Source of the DNA: Strix aluco
Taxonomy: Eukaryota > Chordata > Aves > Strigiformes > Strigidae
NCBI RefSeq assembly: GCF_031877795.1
Contig: NC_133957.1
Location: 7,121,009-7,185,008, forward strand
Reading direction: 5' to 3'
Length of the DNA stretch: 64,000 bases
A program made the position numbers and the translations under genes. Positions 32,522 to 41,638 of this stretch are shown here, one piece after another. Each line of letters starts with the position of its first letter. Within the stretch, counting starts at the first letter, position 1. The notes below the pieces were generated by a model. That model was not told the origin of the DNA, did not search any database, and worked only from the letters and a program-made list of their open reading frames with translations.

Positions 32522-32755
32522 ATGTCCAACGGCAGCTCCATCACTGAGTTCTTCTTCCTGGCATTCACAGAGAGACGGGAGCTGCAGCTCTTGCACTTCT
32601 GGTTCTTCCTGGGCATCTCCCTGGCTGCCCTCCTGGGCAATGGCCTCATCATCACCGCCATCGCCTGTGACCACCACCTGCACACCCCCATGTACTTCTT
32701 CCTCAGCCTCTCCCTTTTCGACCTGGACTCCATCTCCACCACAGTCATGGTTTGA
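32522..32755 (+). pseudogene. Olfactory receptor fragment (avian OR14-like), truncated
   Basis: Starts ATGTCCAACGGC (MSNGSSITEFFFLAFTERRE) with an N-glycosylation site, then TM1 (LHFWFFLGISLAALLGNGLI) with the GN motif, and the intracellular-loop signature HTPMYFFL. It stops after TTVMV at 32755, where the solo LTR has begun; a full receptor has about 310 residues and seven helices. No continuation is found beyond the LTR. The N-terminus and HLHTPMYFFL are typical of the expanded bird family; the OR14 label is from memory. Confidence 0.82.
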
Positions 32756-33794
32756 GCCCAACGGGGAACTAAGCACCACGCAGCCGCTCACTCACCCCTT
32801 CCCCCTCAGGAACGGGAAGGAGAAAATGAAGTAAAAGGCTCGGGAATCGAGATCAGGACAGGGAGGAATGACTCACATATTAAGGTCATGGGCAAAAGAG
32901 AGTCTCACTAGGGGACGAGAAAAGCTATCAATTTAATTCAAACACTAACAACAACAACACTTAACCAGCAGAGTGGGACAGTGAGAAATATGACCACATC
33001 TTAAAAACAACTTCCCCCCAACCAAACCTTCTTCCTGGGTGCAGCTTTGCTCCTGATTTCTCTACCTCCTCCCATGGTAGCAGCACAGGGGGGCAGGGGA
33101 TGGGGTTACCATCAGTTCATCAACTGTTGAAACTGCCGATCCTTAACCCTCGGGGCAAGGACTCCTCGCACTCTTCCCTTGCTTCAGTGTGGGTTACCTC
33201 TCACAGGAGATAGCCCTCCATGAACTTTCTCTGACGTGAATCCTTCCCACGGGATTCATTCTTCCGAAGATGCTCCGGCGTGTGTCACCCCTACGTGTTG
33301 TAGTCCTCCCAGCACCAAACTACAACAGCGGGGGCTTTTTCTTCCCTCCGATTTCCAACCTCCTTTAAGTGCAGCTGCCTGCTCCTGTGTGGGGTCCTCC
33401 ACAGGCTGTAGGTCAGCATCTGCTCCACTGTGGACCTCCATGGGTGGCAGAGGGTGGCCCTGCCGTCTCACCATGGGCTGCAGGGGGGCTCTCTGCACTG
33501 GCACACACGGTCCCCAGCCGCTTCTTCTTCCTTTCTTCCACTGACCTCAGTGTTCGCAGAGGTTCTCAGGTGCTCTACTCACAACTCCTCCTCACAACTC
33601 CAACTTCTCCTCCCAGTTTCCCCTCTTAAATACATTATCAGAGGTTCAGTCACCATCATTACCTGGTTTGGCCTTGGCCAGATGCGGATCTGACTTGGAG
33701 CCAAAGGACCTTCGAGAAGTTTCTCAGAGGAGCCACTGCTGTAGCTGCCTCCCCTGCTACCAAGAACCCCTGCACAGCACCCAACCCCAACACA
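32743..33794 (-). mobile_element. Solo LTR (avian ERV-L-related) truncating the olfactory fragment
   Basis: The left end reads TCATGGTTTGAGCCCAACGG and the block AACTAAGCACCACGCAGCCG, common in avian LTRs read backwards. The middle has repeated CTCC...CCACGGG-type units, then TTGGCCTTGGCCAGATGCGG, and the right end CCCAACCCCAACACA. About 1050 bp. I could not find a target repeat, in line with deletion of the rest of the receptor. Confidence 0.6.
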
Positions 33795-33842
33795 AGGAGC
33801 TGACAGTTTGCAGGGACAAGAGACATGGGCTGCTGGGGCAGG

Positions 33843-33915
33843 GCTGAAGGAGCTCAGCTGGGAGAACATTAGACTGAACATCTAAAGGTCCCTGGTTCAG
33901 CCCTGGGCTTCAGCA
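33843..33915 (+). tRNA. tRNA-Phe (GAA)-like gene, possibly degenerate
   Basis: A 73-base cloverleaf: acceptor stem GCTGAAG pairs perfectly with CTTCAGC, discriminator A; anticodon stem TTAGA/TCTAA with loop CTGAACA (anticodon GAA); T stem CCTGG/CTGGG; A box GCTCAGCTGGGAG and B box GGTTCAGCCC. It closely resembles vertebrate tRNA-Phe, and a T5 Pol III terminator follows at about 33920-33924. Against function: the D stem GCTC/GAAC has one mismatch and the T loop has G where A58 is nearly invariant. So either a divergent gene or a recent pseudogene. Confidence 0.7.
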
Positions 33916-33924
33916 ATGATTTTT

Positions 33925-34676
33925 CCTCCTAGATTTTTGCAAAGACCATCTGCCTTCTTCCAGACTGCCCTGGCCCTTCTTGCTCCTTACCTTCTTGCCA
34001 GAGCACTGCCCATGCGCTGTAGCTGCAGATCTAGAGGCTAGAATGAGCCTTCCTCCAGCATCACAAGCCCCAGCCTCCTCCTGGGCAAGAGTCTCCATTC
34101 AGGGCTTCTTTGGGGTGGTCTCCAGCTGTGCCTCCTTTCCTGCTCCACAGGGACTGGGACCTCATCTCTGTGGGGTCTCTGTAAAGACCTTGTCCCTCTC
34201 ATCTTTGTCATTCTCAGTGGTGCACAGACTGCTCCCCTCCTCATGCCTGTCTTTCACCTCGACCTCAGTTCCCAGACCAGGGCACACTGCCCATGGGGAA
34301 GCCACTGTCCCCCCAGTCCCAGGGAGAGGCACTTTTTGGAACTGAGACCCAAATGTCAGCATCCTCTCTCCAGAGGTCTGTCACAGCCAGACCTCTGATG
34401 TTCCCCAGACAGCTGACAAAGCTGTGCTGAGGATCATCCCCTGTGGCGCTTGGGCCCCACTGTTGTTTAGTCACACACTGTCCTGAGCAGAGTTTCTTGG
34501 TCCCCTTTGCCCCCTGCTGTTTGATGAAACACAGACATGTTCCTCTCTGGAGAGCAGCAGGGAGATACACAGCACAGGGGGACACCTCTGGGGCCCCACA
34601 TGAACATCCCTCTGCATCAGGTCCTCCCTCCTGCAAGGGCACAGGTCGGGACAGAAGTGCCAGCAGTGGCTTCCCT
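33925..34676. other. No recognised gene
   Basis: Only short uninterrupted frames without family signatures on either strand. It ends at the 6-bp target repeat GGTGTT (34677-34682) of the betaretrovirus-like provirus. Confidence 0.4.
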
Positions 34677-34682
34677 GGTGTT

Positions 34683-35058
34683 TGTGGCATCGCTGGAGAA
34701 CAACGGACATGTTGTGAGTGATCCAGACCAAGGGGCCTCACTGTAACAGCAAGCTGCAGCTGTGTTCAAGGACATAAACAAGGCCGAGACGGCCTGAGAA
34801 ACTGAATTCCTGCCCAAGAGATAAAGATGTTGGAATGTCGAAAACAGGGGGTCTACCTTGGGGGAGAGCAGCGCGTGGACACCACACTGGGACCAATCAT
34901 AGAGGGCAGAAGGGCGTGTGAACAAGTAGCTTTAGCCTATTAGCAATACGATAGCGGCGCGTGAAGCCTGTGATAAATTGCTGTGTAGCCTTTAATAAAG
35001 TGGCATCAACTTGGTCACATTGGTCGTCTAAGATGTGTCCGAGACTTCCGCGTCGGCA
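34683..35058 (+). repeat. 5' LTR of the class II provirus
   Basis: Starts TGTGGCATCGCTGGAG and ends CGCGTCGGCA. Contains TTTAATAAAGTGGCAT (AATAAA near 34995) and a short TAAATTG in place of the 3' LTR's GAGTATAAATTG; the 5' LTR has lost seven bases there, damaging its TATA box. Confidence 0.85.
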
Positions 35059-35060
35059 AC

Positions 35061-35078
35061 TGGTGCCCGAACAGGGAC
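35061..35078 (+). promoter_or_regulatory. Class II primer-binding site, tRNA-Lys3-like
   Basis: TGGTGCCCGAACAGGGAC, two bases after the LTR; one mismatch (T for C at the fourth base) to the Lys3 primer complement TGGCGCCCGAACAGGGAC. Confidence 0.75.
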
Positions 35079-35275
35079 CCGAGGGAGCCTCATCGAAGAT
35101 ACGTGGGACTCAAGCCCTGGGGAATTGGGACCCTCCCGTTGGTGCTTGCCCGAGCAAGAGAAGAAGGTCCAGAGGGGGTAGAAGCAGCCGTAGCAGGCGC
35201 TGCCCCGGCGCCTGGGAAGATAAGCGTGCAATCATCAGGAATCTTGCCCTGATCAGGTGAGCGGCTGGGGAGGAG

Positions 35276-36274
35276 ATGGGGTCCACACTGGGTAATGAAG
35301 AAGCGGCAGTGGTTAAGCTCCTCCAACATATACTCTCTAAGAGAGGATTATCTTATCAGGGGAACCTGAGGAAGTTGCTGTTGTGGGCTCGGCAGCACGG
35401 ACTAATCCCCTCAGTGACCGCGGCCTTTGAAGCAGCTACTTGGGAAAAGATCGGTGCGGCACTGTGGAACGACATTAGTTCAGGTTCTAAAGACAGTAGG
35501 AAACTCTCCACCGTGTGGAGATTGGTCCTAGACACTCTGAAAGAACTGAAAGCGGAACGGCAGACCCCCGCCTCCGCTTTCGCTGCCTTGTCAGCAGAGG
35601 TAGAACGCGCTGGCGTTCAGGATTCCGCTACTGCTGGGACGTTCGTGGGATCCCTGTTCCCCAAGGCGGCTCCTAAAAGGAGGGACGGGGACGCTTCACA
35701 CGCAGTACCCGTGCAACAGGAAAATCAAAAGCAAAAATCAACAGATTTACTCCAGCTCGACTCCCCTCCCTCAAGCCCAAAAGATCAATCACCGGAGCGC
35801 ACGGCCCCGCCTCGCTCCCACCGCCACCCCCCACCCGACCCCCCCGCCGCCGCCGCTTCCTCCTTAGAGGACGGCGCCTGCCCAGCCCTGCCCCCGTCCT
35901 CGCCCCCGACACCCTGGTCGGTGCAGGAACAATCTCGTTATGATTTACAAGATCAACACCTGCAAGAACTAACGAGAAAATTAGAGCAACTTGAACAGCA
36001 CCGCCGCCTCCCCCTCTTCCTTTTAACCCCTTCTTCCGCGACCCGGGGCGGGGGGGCGGGGGGTGGTCACAGGGGAATGGTGGCTATCGGGCCGCTGCCA
36101 TCATCGGCTCAAATGGGAGGGGGGGCACTGCAATGCGCGGGTGGTAATGGTAATCCAACACACCAATGGCGGGGAGTTATTCAGGATGCTATAATAGAGG
36201 GGCAGTTTAATGATCTTGGACCAGTGATGTTTCCGGTAACAGTAACCTCACAAGGCAATGAGTGGGAGGCCTGA
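35276..36274 (+). pseudogene. Class II gag, matrix and proline-rich part, open
   Basis: A 332-codon open frame starting MGSTLGNEEAAVVKLLQHIL. Gly2 fits N-myristoylation, and the matrix-like helix region is followed by a proline-rich domain (RSHRHPPPDPPAAAASS), a short coiled stretch (LQELTRKLEQLEQ) and a glycine-rich part. It enters capsid (FNDLGPVMFPVTV) and stops with TGA at 36274. Capsid remnants continue in other frames to about 36750 (GDPLYGVQAQMLMG). Confidence 0.75.
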
Positions 36275-37194
36275 AATCGGAAAATGATGGGGATGTGCTG
36301 GGTTACTGAATTAGTGTATGGGGAATATGAGTTAAAATCACCATGTACTAGTTCAGTAAGTCAACTTCCCAACAATTGCAATTTTTCCAACGTTGGCAAG
36401 TGGCCTGCAACACTGCGGCAGCCACACCCCGTCAGCGAGGAGACCCTCTATATGGGGTGCAAGCTCAAATGCTGATGGGCACAGGCCCTTTTGCTAGCCC
36501 AGTGTTACAGTTAACCCAAGAATTGGCTTCAAAAACGCTTCTAGCCGTACATGATGAAAAAGCAGCGCCAGCATTAAAAGAGTAAGACAGGGGCCCACGG
36601 AGCCCTATCCAAAATTTATTGCTAGACTACATGCCGCTAATTGATGTTAATCCTGAGGCTTGGGGGGCTTGGGACTTTCTTAGTTTTATCATTAACATTA
36701 CTTATGATGGTGCTGATGAGTGGGCTGAGAAAGACTTCAGTCTCTTAACCGCCTGCGGCCAAGACCGGCACCGCGCTCTCGGCCCGCCCCCCTCCCCCGC
36801 CCCCGCCAAAAGCAGCAGTTTTTACAGAAGCTGCTGACAGTGGGATGCAGTGCTCCTTGTCTGCCAACACCACATAATCAATAAGCAATGGCTTTATATA
36901 TTCTTAACAGTGTTTTGATGTTTGCAGCGTTTATCATTTTATGTTGTGAGTAATAAGTGTAAGAGGCCTCTTTGTGTGATTGTTCTGCGTGTGCGAGACG
37001 CAGCCCAGCGGCAGCTGCGGACTGCAGACTTTGACAGAGTGCCATAGTACCCGCTGGGTCATCGGTGCTGCCGGTTTGTTTGGGCTAAGTGTTTTAAGTG
37101 TCATAGGTGAAATATCTCCTCTAGGTGCATACTCTGTGGGGAGAGTGCACCTTTGTACCATCTATCTGAGAAGGGTATTGTCATAAAAATCATC

Positions 37195-37650
37195 TACAAC
37201 CTTACAGGGGTTGTTCGTTTTACCAGAGGTCATAGACGCATGTTCAGTAACAAAAGGGTCAAAACTTACTCAGCTTGTTTATTTTACTACAGCTCCCCCT
37301 AATAGTATGCCGAGAGGCTGGGGTGACTTAGGATTTGGATCAGCAAGTACTCCCCAAGTATTTTGAGCTCAGACAGGGAGACAAAGTCGACCTCTGATAA
37401 AATGTAACCTCACTAAAGCAGAAGAATCTGTTGCACTGACAGGCATTTTACATACTGGTGCGGATGTGACTGTAATGTCTGCGAGCAGATTGGCTGTTAG
37501 CTCGGGTAATGCGAGTGCTTTTCAGGGTTGGTGGTCATGCTGTAACATTTCAAAGCGAAGATCTCATTCATGTAAGGAGCCCAGAAAACTGGGTAGCAAA
37601 TATTCATCCATTTATATTGGAAACCCCTATTACATCATGGGGTCGTGACT
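37195..37650 (+). pseudogene. Class II dUTPase end and protease remnant
   Basis: In one frame: APPNSMPRGWGDLGFGSAST, matching dUTPase motif 5 (RGxxGFGS), a TGA, then CNLTKAEESVALTGILHTGA and DVTVMS. The protease active site is HTGA instead of DTGA. A dUTPase fused ahead of protease is usual for betaretroviruses. Confidence 0.65.
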
Positions 37651-37689
37651 GTATGGCTCGATGGGGAACTCAAATTGGATCAGATTTGT

Positions 37690-38480
37690 CTTAATTGCCA
37701 CTGCAGAACAACCCACCCTGAAACTGACTTGGAAAACAGAATCACCTGTGTGGGTGGACCAGTGCCCCTTGCCAATGGAAAAGTTGTGCCACCTTAATGA
37801 TTTAATTCATGAACAGTTAAGTGCAGGACATATCGTACCTACATGTCATACCTACCACCAGTCCTGAGAACCCCCTGGTGTTTGTTATTTTAAAGAGGTA
37901 AATGGTGACTTTTACATGATCTCCAACATATTGATTCCCCTAAACTGGCATCTTGTAATAATTGATGTGAAAGATTGATTTTTTCTCCATTCCCTTGCAT
38001 CCGGATGATGCATTTAAATTTCCCTTCTCTGTTCCCAGTATTAATGTTAGTGAACCTGCAACACGGTACCACTGGGTTGTTTTACCATAAGGCATAAAAA
38101 ATAGTCCCACAATGCAGGTCCCCCAGGCTGTTATATATCATTATATGGGTGACATCCTTATAGCAGCAGAAACACAGGAGATCATGGAAAAGCCTCTTGC
38201 TTTAACCAAAGACTCAGTATCTCAACTGAGGTGACAAATAGCACCTGAAAAGGTACAGAGATCATCACCATGGCAGTACCTGGAGTGGAGAATTTGTGAG
38301 CAGACCATTGTCCCCCAACACCTTAAACTTAAAACTGATGTTAAGACTTTAAATGATTTACAGAAACTGTTAGGAGCCATAAACTGGATACAGCTGTTGT
38401 TGGGCCTAACTAAGGATGATCTGCATAGCTTGTTCGATATTTTGTGAGGAGATCCTTCACTGACATCACCCAGAGTACTT
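37690..38480 (+). pseudogene. Class II reverse transcriptase remnant
   Basis: LKLTWKTESPVWVDQCPLPM and LIHEQLSAGHIVPTCHTYHQ match the start of betaretroviral RT. HYMGDILIAAET near 38140-38175 corresponds to the YMDD box with Asp to Gly. KLLGAINWIQ-type codons follow near 38365. Multiple stops. Confidence 0.65.
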
Positions 38481-38559
38481 TCAGAGAAAGCGAAACGAGA
38501 ACTCCACTGTGTAGCTCATGCCATCTCAGAAACACAGCAAGCACAGCTTTCACATGCAT

Positions 38560-39056
38560 TTTTCCACCAAAATATCAGGGCAATACAAAACCAGTTTTCT
38601 TTATCAAGGCCTCAGGCTGAAGACATCATTGTAACTTGCCCTGAATGCCAGAAGGACTCTCTCTCTCTTCAACAGCCAGTGGTGTCAACCCTCGGGGACT
38701 CACTCCTCAGAATTATGGCAATCTGACGTCAGTCCCTTTGCTTCATTTGGATCGTTAAAATAGGTGCCGTCAATATTGCGTCACTTCTCGTCGCAGATAC
38801 CAGATCAACAAGAAGTCCAGGGCAAGGCTCAACTGTTAACAAAAACCTAGAAAGTGCTACTTTGGAAGTACCACATCCTTTAATAACCTGGGGAAGAGGT
38901 TATGCTTCTGTTTTCACAGGTCACACTCCGCGGTGGCTACCAGCAAGCTGTGTACAACCACACCTGAGGCGTGAGAGGCAGCTCTTGGCGAACACTCAGG
39001 AGCCGGCTGTGGGTGCTGTGAATACCCCTGTGCCAACAGTTCACGATCTCTTCAAC
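38560..39056 (+). pseudogene. Class II integrase remnant 1, core deleted
   Basis: VTCPECQKDSLSLQQP near 38632 gives the CxxC of the zinc domain. The catalytic core is nearly absent. The C-terminal domain is then present, HPLITWGRGYASVFTGHTPR and WLPASCVQP (38875-38967). Confidence 0.6.
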
Positions 39057-39841
39057 TGACCATTTAAGCAGAATGGATGGGTAATGCTTGCTACTGCAGT
39101 AGGACAAGATACACTATCTCTGTCCTTAATCACACTGCAGTTGCCAACACTTTTAAGAGAAAATGCTGACAGTAATTGCAACTCCTTAATGACATATATA
39201 GGCTTACTAGTCACTAGAGAAAGATGTAGCTTAGACAAAATGTAGTTATTAATAAGGATGAAATGCTATAAGAATGTGTGTATTCAACTTTCTTTGTTTA
39301 GCAATATTAAGAATTAGGAACTTAACTGTTTAACCTTATTAGAAACTCCCTTGGTTTTCCCCCTTGAGTGGTGGCCAGGCTCTGGGTGGAACCCAACAGG
39401 AGGATGAGATCAGATGTTTCTGCTCAAAGAAAATTGCCAGTTATTTTGGCCTGTTGATTTGGAGGCTGGACCTGCTTGCGGCAATGTTGGATGCCTCACC
39501 TACGGATGGACGCATTGCGTAGAATTTCCGGTTTGTGAGGAAGGGTACTCTAAATTCTCGCTGCATCCAGGGTTCCCCAGCAATTATGGATCTGGATGTT
39601 AGTACCCCATTAAGTAAGTGTGCTATTCCCTATTTTCCTTACTGTTTATTTTTGTGGTATTTAGTCATATCCCTTAGTTATGGGTACTGAAATTAGCTTA
39701 CTCTTTTTTACCTAGTAACTGTAACTGCTGTATTGTTTCTAGCCTTCTGTGAAACTATTTTAAGTATGCTGTGTTTTTGGAAGTTTGCCTAACCCTTAAT
39801 TGCTAAAGTCTCGAAATAAGCCTTGCAGGTGCAGCTGTAAA

Positions 39842-40057
39842 ACAAAGAAAGGGGAGATGTGGGAGGCATTGGCCTGTCAGCCTTGCACAGCCTCTAAGAA
39901 ACAGCAAGGGTTTGATGAAGAACAGGCCTCAGAAGATAGATAAGGAACTGCTGAGTTGTGCCAACGTGGCAGGCAAAAACAGCGGACAGCTGCAACACTG
40001 AACTGTGAAAAAGTACTAAGCTGTGAGAAGTTACCATTGCGGTAGGGCGGAATGCGC
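39842..40057 (+). repeat. Polypurine tract and 5' part of a foreign LTR inside the class II provirus
   Basis: AAAGAAAGGGGAGA followed by TGTGGGAGGCATTGGCC looks like a polypurine tract and the start of an LTR (39858 on) that differs from the provirus' own LTRs. It breaks off at about 40057, where integrase codons begin in mid-domain. This suggests recombination between two related elements. Confidence 0.5.
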
Positions 40058-40665
40058 CAGGGAATATGGGAAATTATTTCAATTGACCCATGAAACTGAT
40101 AATGGACCAGCCTATACGTCTCGAAAATTTGCTCCTTTTAGTCAACTCTGTGTCACATCACAGGTATACCACATTCCCCCACGGGGCATGCCATAGTGGA
40201 GAGAGCGCATCAAAACTTTAAAAGTGCTTTTGCAAAAACAAAAAGGGGGAGAGGTCTTGGCTGCTGCAGAACCACTTGCAAAAGCGGTGTATGTGTTAAA
40301 TTACTTAAGGCTCACAGGTGATAGGGAGGAACCATCAGTTGTAATACATAGTATGGGTCTGAAATCCGATATAAGCCAGTGTGGAGATGGTGCTTTTGCT
40401 CAGTACAAAGATGTTACTATAGGAGAGTGGAAAGGACCTGTGGAACTAAAAATGACGGGTCGAGGCTATGCCTGCGTTATTACCGACACCGGCACTAGAT
40501 GGGTTCCGAGTCGATGGGTGCAACCCTGGAAAAAAGAAGTTAAGAAAGATGAAACAGAAACCGAATGAGATATTAACTTGGAGCAAGGGTTATGTTTGTG
40601 TTTTCACAGATGCCGGCTCTCGCTGGGTTCCTGCTCGGTGTGTTCAGCCTGTATTGGAACCTGCC
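40058..40665 (+). pseudogene. Class II integrase remnant 2, with duplicated C-terminal domain
   Basis: Begins inside the catalytic core: ETDNGPAYTSRKFAPF (second Asp), then AIVERAHQNFKSAFA (catalytic Glu), frame change, AVYVLNYLRLTGDREEPSVV and the C-terminal TGRGYACVITDTGTRWVPSR. About 114 bp later the same motif recurs in another frame: SKGYVCVFTDAGSRWVPARC. Confidence 0.65.
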
Positions 40666-41215
40666 TCAGGGTGAAGGATGGGTGGTCTCACAACCAAATA
40701 CCACCGCAAGCCCTGAAAAGCCATTCTCTACATGCTTGGTAGAAATACCTGTGGATACATGGCCGAACCCACTGCAGTTTTGGCTTAGCAAACAAACTAA
40801 TGCTACTTCTTTGGCTTTAAGTGGTCTTTTAACTGATGCTGATCGTGTTAGACATGCTACGTTATAAAATAGAGCTGCGATTGACTTTTGCTTCTAGCGC
40901 AAGGACATGGTTGTGCTGAATTTGGAGGAATGTGCTGTATGAATCTATCCGATCATTCAGAATCTATTTTTAAAAGCATTCAGCAATTGAAGGATGGAGT
41001 CAAACGCTTAACAGAAGATGATGGCTTGGACTGACTGACAAGGATGTTTAAAGGTTGGGGATTATCTGGTTAGTTGATATAATTAGTCAGAACTGTCGGA
41101 GTAGTCCTTTTGATTGTAGTGACTGTGCTCTTAATGTTGCCTTGCCTTATAGGCCTTCTGCAAAGGGCCCTGCAGAGGACTGTCAGTGCAATGTTTTTAG
41201 CACAGGAACACAGGG
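40665..41215 (+). pseudogene. Class II env transmembrane-subunit remnant
   Basis: After a stretch with NTT and NAT sequons (40690-40860) comes [20 protein letters not shown] and GMCC, read across a frame change. This gives the CX6CC pattern and lies where the immunosuppressive-type segment is expected. The membrane anchor VVLLIVVTVLLMLPCLIGLL follows at about 41105-41165. The surface subunit is mostly missing. Confidence 0.65.
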
Positions 41216-41249
41216 GGGTCTGGATCGCTCAAAAACAAAAAGGGGGATT

Positions 41250-41632
41250 TGTGGCATTGCTGGAGAACAACGGGCATGTTGTGAGCGATCCAGACCAAGG
41301 GGCCTCACTGTAACAGCAAGCTGCAGCTGTGTTCAAGGACATAAACAAGGCCGAGACGGCCTGAGAAACTGCATTCCTGTCCAAGAGATAAAGATGTTGG
41401 AATGTCGAAAACAGGGGGTCTACCTGGGGGGAGAGCAGCGCGTGGAAACCACACTGGGACCAATCATAGAGGGCAGAAAGACGCGTGAACAGGTAGCTTT
41501 AGCCTATTAGCAATAAGATAGCGGCGCGTGAAGCCTGTGATAGAGTATAAATTGCTGTGTAGCCTTTAATAAAGTGGCATTAACTTGATCAAATTCGTCG
41601 TCTAAGATGTGTCCGAGACTTCCATGTCGGCA
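41250..41632 (+). repeat. 3' LTR of the class II provirus
   Basis: Preceded by the polypurine tract AAAAACAAAAAGGGGGATT (41231-41249). Starts TGTGGCATTGCTGGAG and ends CATGTCGGCA, then the target repeat GGTGTG. Keeps GAGTATAAATTG, partly lost in the 5' LTR, and TTTAATAAAGTGGCAT. Confidence 0.85.
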
Positions 41633-41638
41633 GGTGTG

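Larger units (their letters stand above)
34683..41632 (+). mobile_element. Betaretrovirus-like (class II, ERVK-type) provirus, rearranged and decayed
   Basis: Bounded by two LTRs (34683-35058 and 41250-41632) of 376 and 383 bp that differ at several places, and flanked by a 6-bp target repeat GGTGTT/GGTGTG. Plus-strand order: primer-binding site, gag, dUTPase-protease, reverse transcriptase, integrase, a fragment of another LTR, a second integrase piece, env transmembrane part, polypurine tract. Dozens of stops; inactive. Confidence 0.85.

Noticed and set aside
36900-37190. Small hydrophobic frame in the class II provirus (GAAGLFGLSVLSVIG)
   Set aside because: Lies between capsid and dUTPase remnants where no membrane protein is expected; probably a rearranged piece. 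Too little to name.
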